From the NCBI GenBank assembly GCA_002898995.1, contig BEIM01000205.1:1-6575 (forward strand): a stretch of 6,575 bases of DNA, in the 5' to 3' direction. Position 1 is the stretch's first letter, and the number at the start of each line of letters is the position of its first letter. Source of the stretch: a bacterium HR36 (GTDB lineage Bacteria; Planctomycetota; Planctomycetia; Gemmatales; HRBIN36). The notes under the pieces were generated by a model. That model did not search any database. It was not told the DNA's origin and saw only the letters and a list, made by a program, of their open reading frames with translations. Shown here in pieces: positions 1-6,251 of the stretch. Made by a program: the position numbers and the translations under genes.

Positions 1-1061
1 GTGCGCGTCTGCGTGATGACAGGAGAGGCTTCGGTCAAACCGTAGGCAATGGTAATGTCGCGGCAGCCCATTTTCTCCACGACCTGTTTCATCAACTCAA
101 TAGGGCAAGGGCTGCCGGCCATAATGCCTGTTCGCAGCGAAGACAGGTCAAAATCGCCGAAACGTGGATGGTTCAGTTCCGACAGGAACATCGTAGGCAC
201 GCCGTAAACGGCTGTGCATCGCTCCTGGTGAATGGCTTGCAAAGTCGCCAATGGGTCGAACGATTCTGCGGGTACGACCATGGTGGCTCCGTAGATCACG
301 CACATCAGTGTGCCCATCACGCAGCCAAAACAGTGGTAAAACGGCACCGGAATACACAGGCGGTCTTGCTCACCGAATGCCAAACGCTCGCCGACGTAGT
401 AGGCGTTCATAAGCAAATTACGGTGCGTCAGCATCGCACCTTTCGGAAAACCAGTAGTGCCGGAAGTGTATTGGATGTTGACGACATCGTGTGGGCGGAC
501 GAATGATGCGCGTTGGAGTACGGCGCTCATCGGGACATTTTCCGCAAGCGCAGAGAACTCCTGCCAGTTCAGCATACCCGGCGTTTTGGCGGTTTGTATG
601 CTGATGACACGGCGCAAATGGGGGCAGCGAACACAAGGCTGCGGCGAACCACCGGCCAATTCCGGACAAAGCTCGCACAGGATCGCAAAATAGTCCGACT
701 GCTTGTGGCGGTCGGTCAGGAACAACGTGGTGATGTCCGCTTGGTTGAGCACATATTCCAATTCGTGCAGGCGATAAGCTGGGTTGATGTTGACGAGAAC
801 GGCACCAATGGTGGCGGTAGCAAATTGCAGAATCACCCATTGGGGCCAATTTGTTGCCCAAATACCGACGTGTTCCTGATGCTGGACGCCAAGCCCCAAC
901 AGGGCGCGAGCGGCGCGATGTACTTCCTCAGCAAATTGCTGCCAGGTGCAGCGGAAGCCCAGTTGTGGAAACACCAACGCCTCGCGCTGGGGCCAGCGTT
1001 CGACGGTGCGCCGTAACACCTCTGCAAAGGTCAACCCGTCCACCCAGGGCGAACTCACCAT
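1..1061 (-). CDS. AMP-forming acyl-CoA synthetase, ACSF2/FadD-like (partial, N-terminal 353 residues)
   Basis: Enzyme of the ANL (AMP-binding) superfamily that activates a carboxylic acid, probably a medium- or long-chain fatty acid, with ATP to an acyl-adenylate and then to acyl-CoA in the cytoplasm. The open frame starts at the ATG at 1061 and runs off the left edge without a stop. The phosphate-binding loop YTSGTTGFPKGAML begins at Tyr198, followed by PVPFYHCFGCVMGTL; the adenine/acid motif AYGLTEASPV has Tyr340 and Glu344. The wording around these motifs (PFYHCFG, IMAGSPCP) resembles mitochondrial ACSF2 and its bacterial relatives more than E. coli FadD. The C-terminal lid domain with the catalytic Lys lies outside the window. 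The start is well supported: GGAGG lies 6 nt upstream. Residues 129-146 carry two CxxC pairs, which is unusual. The gene follows the crotonase gene by 86 bp with no terminator, so it is probably co-transcribed. The exact acyl substrate cannot be told. Confidence 0.93.
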   Translation of the reverse strand, partial: MVSSPWVDGLTFAEVLRRTVERWPQREALVFPQLGFRCTWQQFAEEVHRAARALLGLGVQHQEHVGIWATNWPQWVILQFATATIGAVLVNINPAYRLHELEYVLNQADITTLFLTDRHKQSDYFAILCELCPELAGGSPQPCVRCPHLRRVISIQTAKTPGMLNWQEFSALAENVPMSAVLQRASFVRPHDVVNIQYTSGTTGFPKGAMLTHRNLLMNAYYVGERLAFGEQDRLCIPVPFYHCFGCVMGTLMCVIYGATMVVPAESFDPLATLQAIHQERCTAVYGVPTMFLSELNHPRFGDFDLSSLRTGIMAGSPCPIELMKQVVEKMGCRDITIAYGLTEASPVITQTR

Positions 1062-1065
1062 CGTT

Positions 1066-1072
1066 CACCTCC
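1066..1072 (-). promoter_or_regulatory. Strong Shine-Dalgarno of the acyl-CoA synthetase gene
   Basis: On the minus strand the sequence reads GGAGGTGAACG directly before the ATG at 1061, so the GGAGG core is 6 nt from the start codon. This is the best ribosome binding site in the window and fixes the start. It suggests that the synthetase is translated independently, unlike the crotonase gene, which is coupled to mutS. Confidence 0.8.
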
Positions 1073-1147
1073 AGAGCTACGCCGACTCGTTTAGCGGACA
1101 GCAAGGCTGCCCTTGGCAATGCGGGAAGATCAGCCGTGGCCCCCCAA

Positions 1148-1924
1148 TTACTTTACCCAGGGAGCGGGGCGTTTTTCCAGGAAAGCGCGGAGGCCTTCGC
1201 GACATTCGACCTGCAAGCGGGCAGCCGCGCTTTCGGCCGCGGCGAGGCACGCGGAAGCGAATGGAGAAAAGCGGCGGAGCAATTCCTTGGTCTTGGCCAA
1301 CGCCTGCGGACCGCCTAAAGCGCAACGGCGGGCCCATTGCAAAGCCGTAGGCATCAGGTCGCTTTCCGACACAATAGCGTTTACTAAGCCGATTTGACAA
1401 GCCCGCTCGGCTTCGAGCAACTCGCCGCCTATGAGCAGCTCGCGGGCAATGCGTTCGCCGACCAGGCGTAACAGATGCGGCAACACCATAGCCGCGACCA
1501 GCCCCCGGCGTACCTCGGGATACCCGAACTTCGCCTGCGGCGTCGCGATGGCTAAATCGCATACTGCCACCAGACCCGCCCCTCCCGCTAGCGCCGGGCC
1601 CTGCACGGCAGCGATGGTCGGTTTCGGGCAAGTGTAAATCTGCTCGTACAGTTGTGCCAGCCGCTGCGTATCGGTATGGATAAGCTCGATGTCATCGGGC
1701 CGATCCAGCGTTTCTGCTAGCTCAGCCAAATCCATACCTGCGCAAAACGCTGGGCCCGTTGCCGCCAATATGACGACTCGGGTTTCTGGGTCGGCGGTAG
1801 CCTGCTCCCACGCCACCCGCAGTTGCTCCACTAACGTTCGATTCAAGGCATTGCGTTTGTCGGGCCGATTTAGCGTAATAATCGTTGCCGGGCTTTCCGT
1901 GTGCATCAGTACCAGGTTACTCAT
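1148..1924 (-). CDS. Enoyl-CoA hydratase/isomerase family protein (crotonase fold)
   Basis: A complete 258-residue crotonase-superfamily protein, the usual length for enoyl-CoA hydratases and their relatives, which act on acyl-CoA thioesters in fatty-acid or amino-acid breakdown. Visible marks are the N-terminal TLNRPDKRNALN (17-28), the first oxyanion-hole segment AFCAGMDL (59-66), the second AVQGPALAGGAGLVAVCDLA (106-125) and KFGYPEVRRGLVAAMV (132-147). Aligned by eye to rat mitochondrial hydratase, the Glu144 position is Gly117 while the Glu164 position is kept as Glu137. The protein therefore has one of the two catalytic glutamates, and hydratase activity should not be assumed; methylglutaconyl-CoA-hydratase-like, isomerase or hydrolase roles are open. 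The ATG at 1924 overlaps the mutS stop (ATGA), and only a weak GGGGA lies upstream, which points to translational coupling. The acyl-CoA synthetase gene follows, so both probably serve one acyl-CoA pathway. Confidence 0.93.
   Translation of the reverse strand: MSNLVLMHTESPATIITLNRPDKRNALNRTLVEQLRVAWEQATADPETRVVILAATGPAFCAGMDLAELAETLDRPDDIELIHTDTQRLAQLYEQIYTCPKPTIAAVQGPALAGGAGLVAVCDLAIATPQAKFGYPEVRRGLVAAMVLPHLLRLVGERIARELLIGGELLEAERACQIGLVNAIVSESDLMPTALQWARRCALGGPQALAKTKELLRRFSPFASACLAAAESAAARLQVECREGLRAFLEKRPAPWVK
1921..1924 (-). other. ATGA stop/start overlap of mutS and the crotonase gene
   Basis: On the minus strand the four bases ATGA contain the crotonase ATG (1924-1922) and the mutS TGA (1923-1921). 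Such overlaps usually mean that ribosomes ending on the first gene restart on the second, so the two proteins come from one message. Confidence 0.85.
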
Positions 1925-4473
1925 TCGGTCGTCCCCGCATGCGAAGATGCCGATTCAGCACCGATGTGATCGAAAAGCGAATAACCAAAGTCGGCAGCGG
2001 ATCTACGGGATCGCCGAGTGTTTCGCGCCGCTGCAGCATTGGCCTCGTGTTGGTTCTCCAGGCGAGCCAAGATATTCCGCGCACGCTCGAGAACCGCCCA
2101 GGGCAAACCGGCCAATTCGGCCACGTGTACGCCATAGCTGCGATCTGCGGCTCCCGGCACTATGCGATGTAAAAAAACGATGCGTCCGCTCTCCTCATGG
2201 ACAGCTGCCTGATAATTCCGCACGCCAGGCAGAACTTCGGCTAACTGGGTTAGTTCATGATAATGAGTGGCAAACAGAGTGCGGCAACCAATGACGTTGT
2301 GGATGTATTCCGCCACAGCCCAGGCGATGGCCAAGCCGTCATACGTGCTGGTTCCGCGGCCAATCTCGTCCAGGATCACCAGACTGCGTGCTGTAGCATT
2401 GTGCAAGATGTTGGCGGTTTCAATCATCTCCACCAAAAAAGTACTTTGGCCGCGAGCTACGTCATCGCTGGCACCCACGCGCGTAAAAATCCTGTCGGTA
2501 ACGCCGATGCGGGCGCTTTCCGCTGGGATAAAGCTCCCCATCTGCGCTAGTAGCACCAGCAAGGCTGTTTGGCGTATGTAGGTGGATTTGCCCGACATAT
2601 TTGGGCCTGTGATCACCAGAAGGAAACCATCTTCTGGTGATAAGCAGACATCGTTGGGCACGAACGAACCAACGGGCAGGGTTTGTTCCAGAACAGGATG
2701 ACGTCCATTGCGGATATGCACAACGGGTTGCGTAACGATCTCCGGGCGGCAATAGTTTTGCAAGTCGGCAAGCTCGGCTAGACCTGCCAGCACATCAAGG
2801 CGGGCTAACGCCTCTGCGGTTTCCATCAGCTGGGCGGCTTCAAAGGCGATGCGCTCCCGTAGTTGCACAAACAGTTCGTATTCTAGTGCCTGGGCGCGTT
2901 CCTCCGCCCGCAGCACTTGGTCTTCGTACTGCTTGAGTTCGGGCGTGATATAGCGTTCCGCGTTCTTCAGTGTCTGCTTCCGCTGATAATCGGGCGGGAT
3001 TTTCTCGGTGTGGGCATGTGTCACTTCGATGTAATAACCAAAAACGCGATTGAACCCCACCTTGAGTGATGGAATACCAGTGCGGGCGATTTCGCGGGCC
3101 TGGAATTGCGCGATCCAGGCTTTTCCGCCACGGGCCAACTCGCGGAGTTGGTCAAGTTCGGGATGGTAGCCATCTCGAATTAAACCACCTTCCCTGGGAC
3201 TAAAGGGCGGCGCTTCGACTAGGGCCCGTTCGAGTTCGTTCAATAATTCGGGCAAGGGATGCAATTGGCCGCGAATGTGTTGCAGAGCTGGCGCTGTTGC
3301 TTCCTGCAGTCGGCTCAATAGCTCGGGCAACACCCGTAGGGATGCGGCAATCGCCGCCAGATCACGCGGTGAGGCCCGGCCGGTGCTGATTCGGCCGGTC
3401 AGCCGCTGCAGGTCGTGCAAGCGGCCCAGTAGACAGCGCAGCTGGCGGCGAAGACTGGGTTTCTCTTTCAGTTCCGCAACGGCTTCCTGGCGTTCCACGA
3501 TGGCGGCCACATCCGTCAATGGTGCCAAAAGCCAGTCCTGCAAGAGTCGGGCACCCATTGGTGTTATCGTGCGATCTATGGACGCCAACAGTGAACCTTC
3601 GCGCCGGCCTTCGCGCAGTGTACGCACCAGTTCTAGGCTCCGTCGGGTTACCGCGTCTAAATGCAACACCTCGCCACAACGGTGCGACCGCAACTGGGTA
3701 AGGTGTTGCAGGTTTGTCTTTAGCGTCTCCTGAAGGTAGCGCAACAACGCGCCAGCGGCGAGCAAGCTAATCTGCGTCTCCTCAAAGCCAAAGCTTTCCA
3801 GGGAGCGGACGCGGAAATGCTGGCGGAGCAATTCCAGAGCGTTTCGCGCCTCAAACGTCCAAACCGGCCGCGGGGTCAGGCTCAAGGCCGGCCATTGGGC
3901 TTGTACCTGCCCTAACCAGTTCGGGGTGGTGCCCTCGGGCAGGACAAGCTCGGCCACTTCGAGACGCAACAACTCATCAGCCAAGCGCTCGGAAGGCAAA
4001 TCACTGGCCCACATTTGGCCGGTGGAAAGCTCGGCCCAGGCTAGTCCCGACAGCTTTTCCCCTGGCCAGACTGCTGCCAGATAATTCGGACGTTGCGGAT
4101 CGAGCAAGGCCTCTTCAGTGAGCGTCCCTGGCGTAACTATCCGCACCACCTCGCGACGTACGAGACCCTTTGCGGTCGCTGGGTCTTCCACTTGCTCGCA
4201 GACAGCCACGCGAAACCCCGCTTGTAAGAGGCGTCGCAGGTGTTGGTCCAGCGAGTGATGGGGAAAGCCCGCCATCGGGATTTGCTTATCGCGGCTGGTC
4301 AACGCCAGCTGCAGCACCCGCGACGCTGTTATGGCATCCTCATAAAACATCTCATAAAAGTCCCCCAAGCGGAACAGGAGCAGCATATCAGGATGCCGGG
4401 CCTTGATCTCCCGATACTGTTGCATCATCGGGGTGAGAGAATTGCTGGCTGGTGTTTCCGTTTTGCGACTCAT
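1921..4473 (-). CDS. mutS: DNA mismatch repair protein MutS
   Basis: MutS recognises mismatches and small loops in newly replicated DNA and, with ATP, recruits MutL. The gene is complete at 850 residues, close to E. coli MutS (853). TPMMQQY (14-20) leads into the mismatch-reading domain with the Phe-x-Glu wedge GDFYEMF (F39, E41). The lever and clamp region includes VFGYYIEVTHAH (G479 onwards). The ATPase domain has Walker A GPNMSGKST (K629), the ABC-like signature STFLVEM (S677), Walker B LVILDEIGRGTS (D702, E703) and FATHYHEL (H737); all are offset by nine residues from E. coli. A C-terminal YSLFD (831-835) resembles a beta-clamp motif. The frame stays open 159 codons upstream, but that part is antisense to the kinase and unlike MutS, so the ATG at 4473 is chosen; it gives a normal N-terminus, though no good Shine-Dalgarno is visible. 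The gene diverges from the kinase and overlaps the crotonase gene by 4 nt. No mutL is in the window. Confidence 0.98.
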   Translation of the reverse strand: MSRKTETPASNSLTPMMQQYREIKARHPDMLLLFRLGDFYEMFYEDAITASRVLQLALTSRDKQIPMAGFPHHSLDQHLRRLLQAGFRVAVCEQVEDPATAKGLVRREVVRIVTPGTLTEEALLDPQRPNYLAAVWPGEKLSGLAWAELSTGQMWASDLPSERLADELLRLEVAELVLPEGTTPNWLGQVQAQWPALSLTPRPVWTFEARNALELLRQHFRVRSLESFGFEETQISLLAAGALLRYLQETLKTNLQHLTQLRSHRCGEVLHLDAVTRRSLELVRTLREGRREGSLLASIDRTITPMGARLLQDWLLAPLTDVAAIVERQEAVAELKEKPSLRRQLRCLLGRLHDLQRLTGRISTGRASPRDLAAIAASLRVLPELLSRLQEATAPALQHIRGQLHPLPELLNELERALVEAPPFSPREGGLIRDGYHPELDQLRELARGGKAWIAQFQAREIARTGIPSLKVGFNRVFGYYIEVTHAHTEKIPPDYQRKQTLKNAERYITPELKQYEDQVLRAEERAQALEYELFVQLRERIAFEAAQLMETAEALARLDVLAGLAELADLQNYCRPEIVTQPVVHIRNGRHPVLEQTLPVGSFVPNDVCLSPEDGFLLVITGPNMSGKSTYIRQTALLVLLAQMGSFIPAESARIGVTDRIFTRVGASDDVARGQSTFLVEMIETANILHNATARSLVILDEIGRGTSTYDGLAIAWAVAEYIHNVIGCRTLFATHYHELTQLAEVLPGVRNYQAAVHEESGRIVFLHRIVPGAADRSYGVHVAELAGLPWAVLERARNILARLENQHEANAAAARNTRRSRRSAADFGYSLFDHIGAESASSHAGTTE
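2612..2641. repeat. Perfect 11-bp inverted repeat inside mutS
   Basis: The arms ATCACCAGAAG (2612-2622) and CTTCTGGTGAT (2631-2641) are exact reverse complements around an 8-base loop. In the mutS mRNA they would form an 11-bp stem over the codons for roughly SPEDGFLLVIT, just before the Walker A loop. There is no U tract after it and it lies inside an intact essential domain, so it is not a terminator. It could be chance codon pairing or a translation-pausing hairpin. Confidence 0.85.
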
Positions 4474-4570
4474 AGCCGATGGCCAACTTTTTCCACCAGG
4501 GCTTCTCTCAGGTGATAAGCAAGCGCAGCAACCTGCCGGCTTGCCAAGGTTCTGGTGGCTACTGCGAATA

Positions 4571-4631
4571 ATCTTACGGAATCTCCGGCAACGGCAACAT
4601 GAGGTGAAACCGCGGGCCTGCCGCGTAAGAT
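4571..4631. repeat. 8-bp inverted repeat with arms in the divergent promoter region
   Basis: ATCTTACG (4571-4578) and CGTAAGAT (4624-4631) are exact reverse complements 45 bp apart. Each arm contains TAAGAT reading toward the adjacent gene. They may be a symmetric pair of -10 elements or a regulator's half-sites, but 8 bp is short enough for chance. Confidence 0.4.
4611..4625. repeat. Small GC-rich palindrome upstream of the kinase gene
   Basis: CGCGG (4611-4615) and CCGCG (4621-4625) pair around GCCTG, directly next to the TAAGAT at 4626. It could be an operator or, if transcription starts upstream, a 5-bp hairpin in the leader about 20 nt before the ribosome binding site. It has no T tract, so it is not a terminator. 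Confidence 0.35.
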
Positions 4632-4645
4632 AACAACGAGGGTTC

Positions 4646-4650
4646 GGAGA
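4646..4650 (+). promoter_or_regulatory. Ribosome binding site of the kinase gene
   Basis: GGAGA lies 6 nt before the ATG at 4657 (GGAGAACCAGTATG). This spacing is good and supports the chosen start over the next in-frame start codons, which would cut into the kinase N-lobe. Confidence 0.7.
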
Positions 4651-4656
4651 ACCAGT

Positions 4657-6183
4657 ATGACGTTCCTTTATGAACCGGGCAGCCGACCATTGGAACCTTA
4701 CACCATCAAGCACGCCCTGGGCGCTGGTGGGTTTGGCGAAGTGTATTATGCGGTTTCCGATGCGGGCAAAGAAGTGGCTCTCAAGTGCCTGCGGCGCGAC
4801 TGTGATACGGAGCTGCGCGGTGTCCGCGCCTGTCTCAATTTGTGGCACCCCCATTTGGTGGCCATTTACGACCTGCGGCAATCGGGGGATGGGACTTGGT
4901 GGGTTATTATGGAGTACGTTGCCGGCCCTACCTGGTCTGCCTTGCTCCACGATAATCCCAACGGTTTGAAACTCGAACGCATTCTTCCCTGGTTTCGCCA
5001 GCTGGCAGGGGCCGTGGATTTCTTACACCAGCACGGAATTGTGCACCGCGACCTGAAACCGAGCAACGTCTTTTTGGCCGACTGCTCACCAGCAGGCCAT
5101 GTCAAGGTGGGCGACTGCGGGCTGAGCAAAATCATGGCCAGGCAACCCAGCCAGACCCATACGCAGCTGGGAACCGTTTACTACATGGCTCCCGAGATGG
5201 CACAAGGTAAGTACGGCCCGGCGGTAGATGTGTATGCGGCAGGGGTGATGCTGTACCAACTGCTCACAGGACGCCTGCCGTTCGACGGCCAATCCGTGCA
5301 GGAAATTTTGGTGCGGCATTTGACAGATGAACCTGATTGGTCTGGGTTACCGAGTGTTGCGGTACCCGTGCTGCGGCAAGCTCTAGCCAAGGACCCGGCA
5401 ACGCGGTTTGGGAGCTTGTGCGAGATGGTGCAGCAATTGGAGCAGAGCCTTGGTAATGCTTCCTCGACAGTGGCCCGTCCGCCTGAGAATTGGCCCTCCC
5501 AACAGGTTCCTTACCGTTCCCGGCCGACAGCGCTTTCTCAGGAACCAAGCACAATCATCTATCGGCCAATAAATCGCTGGTATGAGCTAGCGCGAAGCCT
5601 GCTGATCAGCGCAGTCGGTGGTGCAGCGGTGACCAGTTTCCTGGCCGTTATCGGCTGGAATCTGCGCCCCGACATTCCCTGGGCCGACTTTGCTTGGATG
5701 GGTACATTTGCGGTCTTGGCCAGCTGGGCTTTGCTAGTTTTCCAACGACTCTGGTGGGATTACCAGTGGCCTGAAGCCTGGATCCGCTGTTTGATTCGGC
5801 TCACGCTGGGAATGCTGCTCGGTGCCGTAGGTGCTTGGCTGGGCGGGGCTTCCTGGCGTTGGGACGATGTGGCCTTGCCGACCTCGTGGATGGTTCAACA
5901 AGCACGGCAAGCCACACTCTGGCAGAACGGACTGCGCGGCGCGGCATATTACGGAGTATTGTTCCTATTGACACCGTGGGAGCATTTGATGCGGCTCAAT
6001 CGCCAAACGCGGTTTGACTGGAATCCCGCGCTTTTGATCACACTGGGGGCGGGGCTTTTGGTATGGTTTTGGCAACAATGGGAGCCGTTGCGCTGGGCGG
6101 AGACATGGCCGAAAGTCTTGGCGGCTAGTTTGATCGCGCTGCTCTTACAATGGGCCAGCCGCTACCAACCACCTTCTGGATAA
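4657..6183 (+). CDS. Membrane-anchored Ser/Thr protein kinase (Hanks type) with Trp-rich C-terminal membrane domain
   Basis: A 508-residue eukaryotic-like kinase that should phosphorylate Ser/Thr on itself and cytoplasmic partners. The catalytic domain spans about 15-265: glycine loop GAGGFGEV (22-29), VALK with Lys43, probable helix-C Glu52, HRDLKPSN (catalytic Asp132, Asn137), metal-binding DCG (Asp153-Cys154-Gly155, in place of DFG), GTVYYMAPE (172-180), Asp191 in the VDVYAAG segment and Arg250 of the last subdomain. All catalytic residues are present, so it should be active. Ser165, Thr167 and Thr169 in the activation loop are plausible autophosphorylation sites. A Pro/Ser/Thr-containing linker (about 266-305) leads to about six membrane helices (roughly 314-334, 343-363, 378-398, 424-441, 457-473, 485-500) with very many Trp residues. 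No PASTA, WD40 or TPR sensor is visible. A good ribosome site precedes the start. It diverges from mutS, and an unknown secreted-protein gene follows closely. Confidence 0.95.
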   Translation: MTFLYEPGSRPLEPYTIKHALGAGGFGEVYYAVSDAGKEVALKCLRRDCDTELRGVRACLNLWHPHLVAIYDLRQSGDGTWWVIMEYVAGPTWSALLHDNPNGLKLERILPWFRQLAGAVDFLHQHGIVHRDLKPSNVFLADCSPAGHVKVGDCGLSKIMARQPSQTHTQLGTVYYMAPEMAQGKYGPAVDVYAAGVMLYQLLTGRLPFDGQSVQEILVRHLTDEPDWSGLPSVAVPVLRQALAKDPATRFGSLCEMVQQLEQSLGNASSTVARPPENWPSQQVPYRSRPTALSQEPSTIIYRPINRWYELARSLLISAVGGAAVTSFLAVIGWNLRPDIPWADFAWMGTFAVLASWALLVFQRLWWDYQWPEAWIRCLIRLTLGMLLGAVGAWLGGASWRWDDVALPTSWMVQQARQATLWQNGLRGAAYYGVLFLLTPWEHLMRLNRQTRFDWNPALLITLGAGLLVWFWQQWEPLRWAETWPKVLAASLIALLLQWASRYQPPSG

Positions 6184-6251
6184 CGCCATGGCTGCTGTTC
6201 GGACTCACCGCTGCCTTTGTCAAGTCGCTGGTGGTTCTGGCGCTGAGGTGA
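6150..6251 (+). CDS. Possible 33-aa membrane micropeptide overlapping the kinase 3' end
   Basis: Small frame starting with ATG inside the last kinase codons (34-nt overlap) and ending in TGA at 6249-6251. The peptide is mostly hydrophobic from Phe9 to Leu32 (for example WLLFGLTAAFVKSLVVLALR), enough for one membrane helix with a Lys in it. Between the kinase stop and the next gene, this frame uses G or C in about three quarters of third positions by eye, against about 40% for the competing frame from ATG 6188, which favours it as the coding frame there. Its stop overlaps a GTG start of the next gene (GTGA). Against it: no Shine-Dalgarno upstream, short length and no recognised family. It may also be a chance frame. 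Confidence 0.35.
   Translation: MGQPLPTTFWITPWLLFGLTAAFVKSLVVLALR

Larger units (their letters stand above)
4474..4656. promoter_or_regulatory. Divergent intergenic region between mutS and the kinase gene
   Basis: These 183 bp separate two start codons facing away from each other, so promoters for both transcription units should lie here. No textbook -35/-10 pair is present. The most suggestive elements are two TAAGAT hexamers, one facing the kinase (4626-4631) and one facing mutS (4576-4571), each 4 of 6 to TATAAT. The mutS-facing copy has TTGCCG 15 nt upstream on its strand; the kinase-facing copy has no convincing -35. The region also holds a CGGCAA tandem pair (4586-4597) and a small palindrome. 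No small gene was seen in it. Confidence 0.6.

Noticed and set aside
418..861. 147-codon minus-strand frame within the acyl-CoA synthetase region
   Set aside because: It is an out-of-frame shadow; the true frame with all AMP-binding motifs runs from 1061 off the left edge.
1096..1119. Hairpin CAAGG/CCTTG between the crotonase and synthetase genes as a terminator
   Set aside because: Only 5 bp with a 4-nt loop and no T tract on the transcribed strand.
1077..1631. 184-codon minus-strand frame overlapping the crotonase gene
   Set aside because: It is a shadow of the crotonase gene in another frame, Arg/Gly/Pro-rich with no recognisable domain.
3367..3399. Repeated CGGCCGGT in mutS
   Set aside because: It encodes a recurring TGR in the protein and fits ordinary GC-rich codon use; no further copies make it a repeat family.
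3275..3733. 152-codon plus-strand frame antisense to mutS
   Set aside because: Arg/Ser-rich translation typical of the antisense of a GC-rich gene; mutS covers the whole stretch with clear motifs.
4474..4950. N-terminal extension of MutS by 159 residues from the ATG at 4950
   Set aside because: It lies antisense to the kinase N-lobe and across the intergenic region, its composition is unlike MutS, and the ATG at 4473 gives the normal family N-terminus.
6188..6247. ATG at 6188 as the start of the secreted-protein gene
   Set aside because: Possible but not preferred: the added 20 residues have low third-position GC and unlikely composition, and they put about 46 residues before the signal-peptide core. 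It cannot be excluded.
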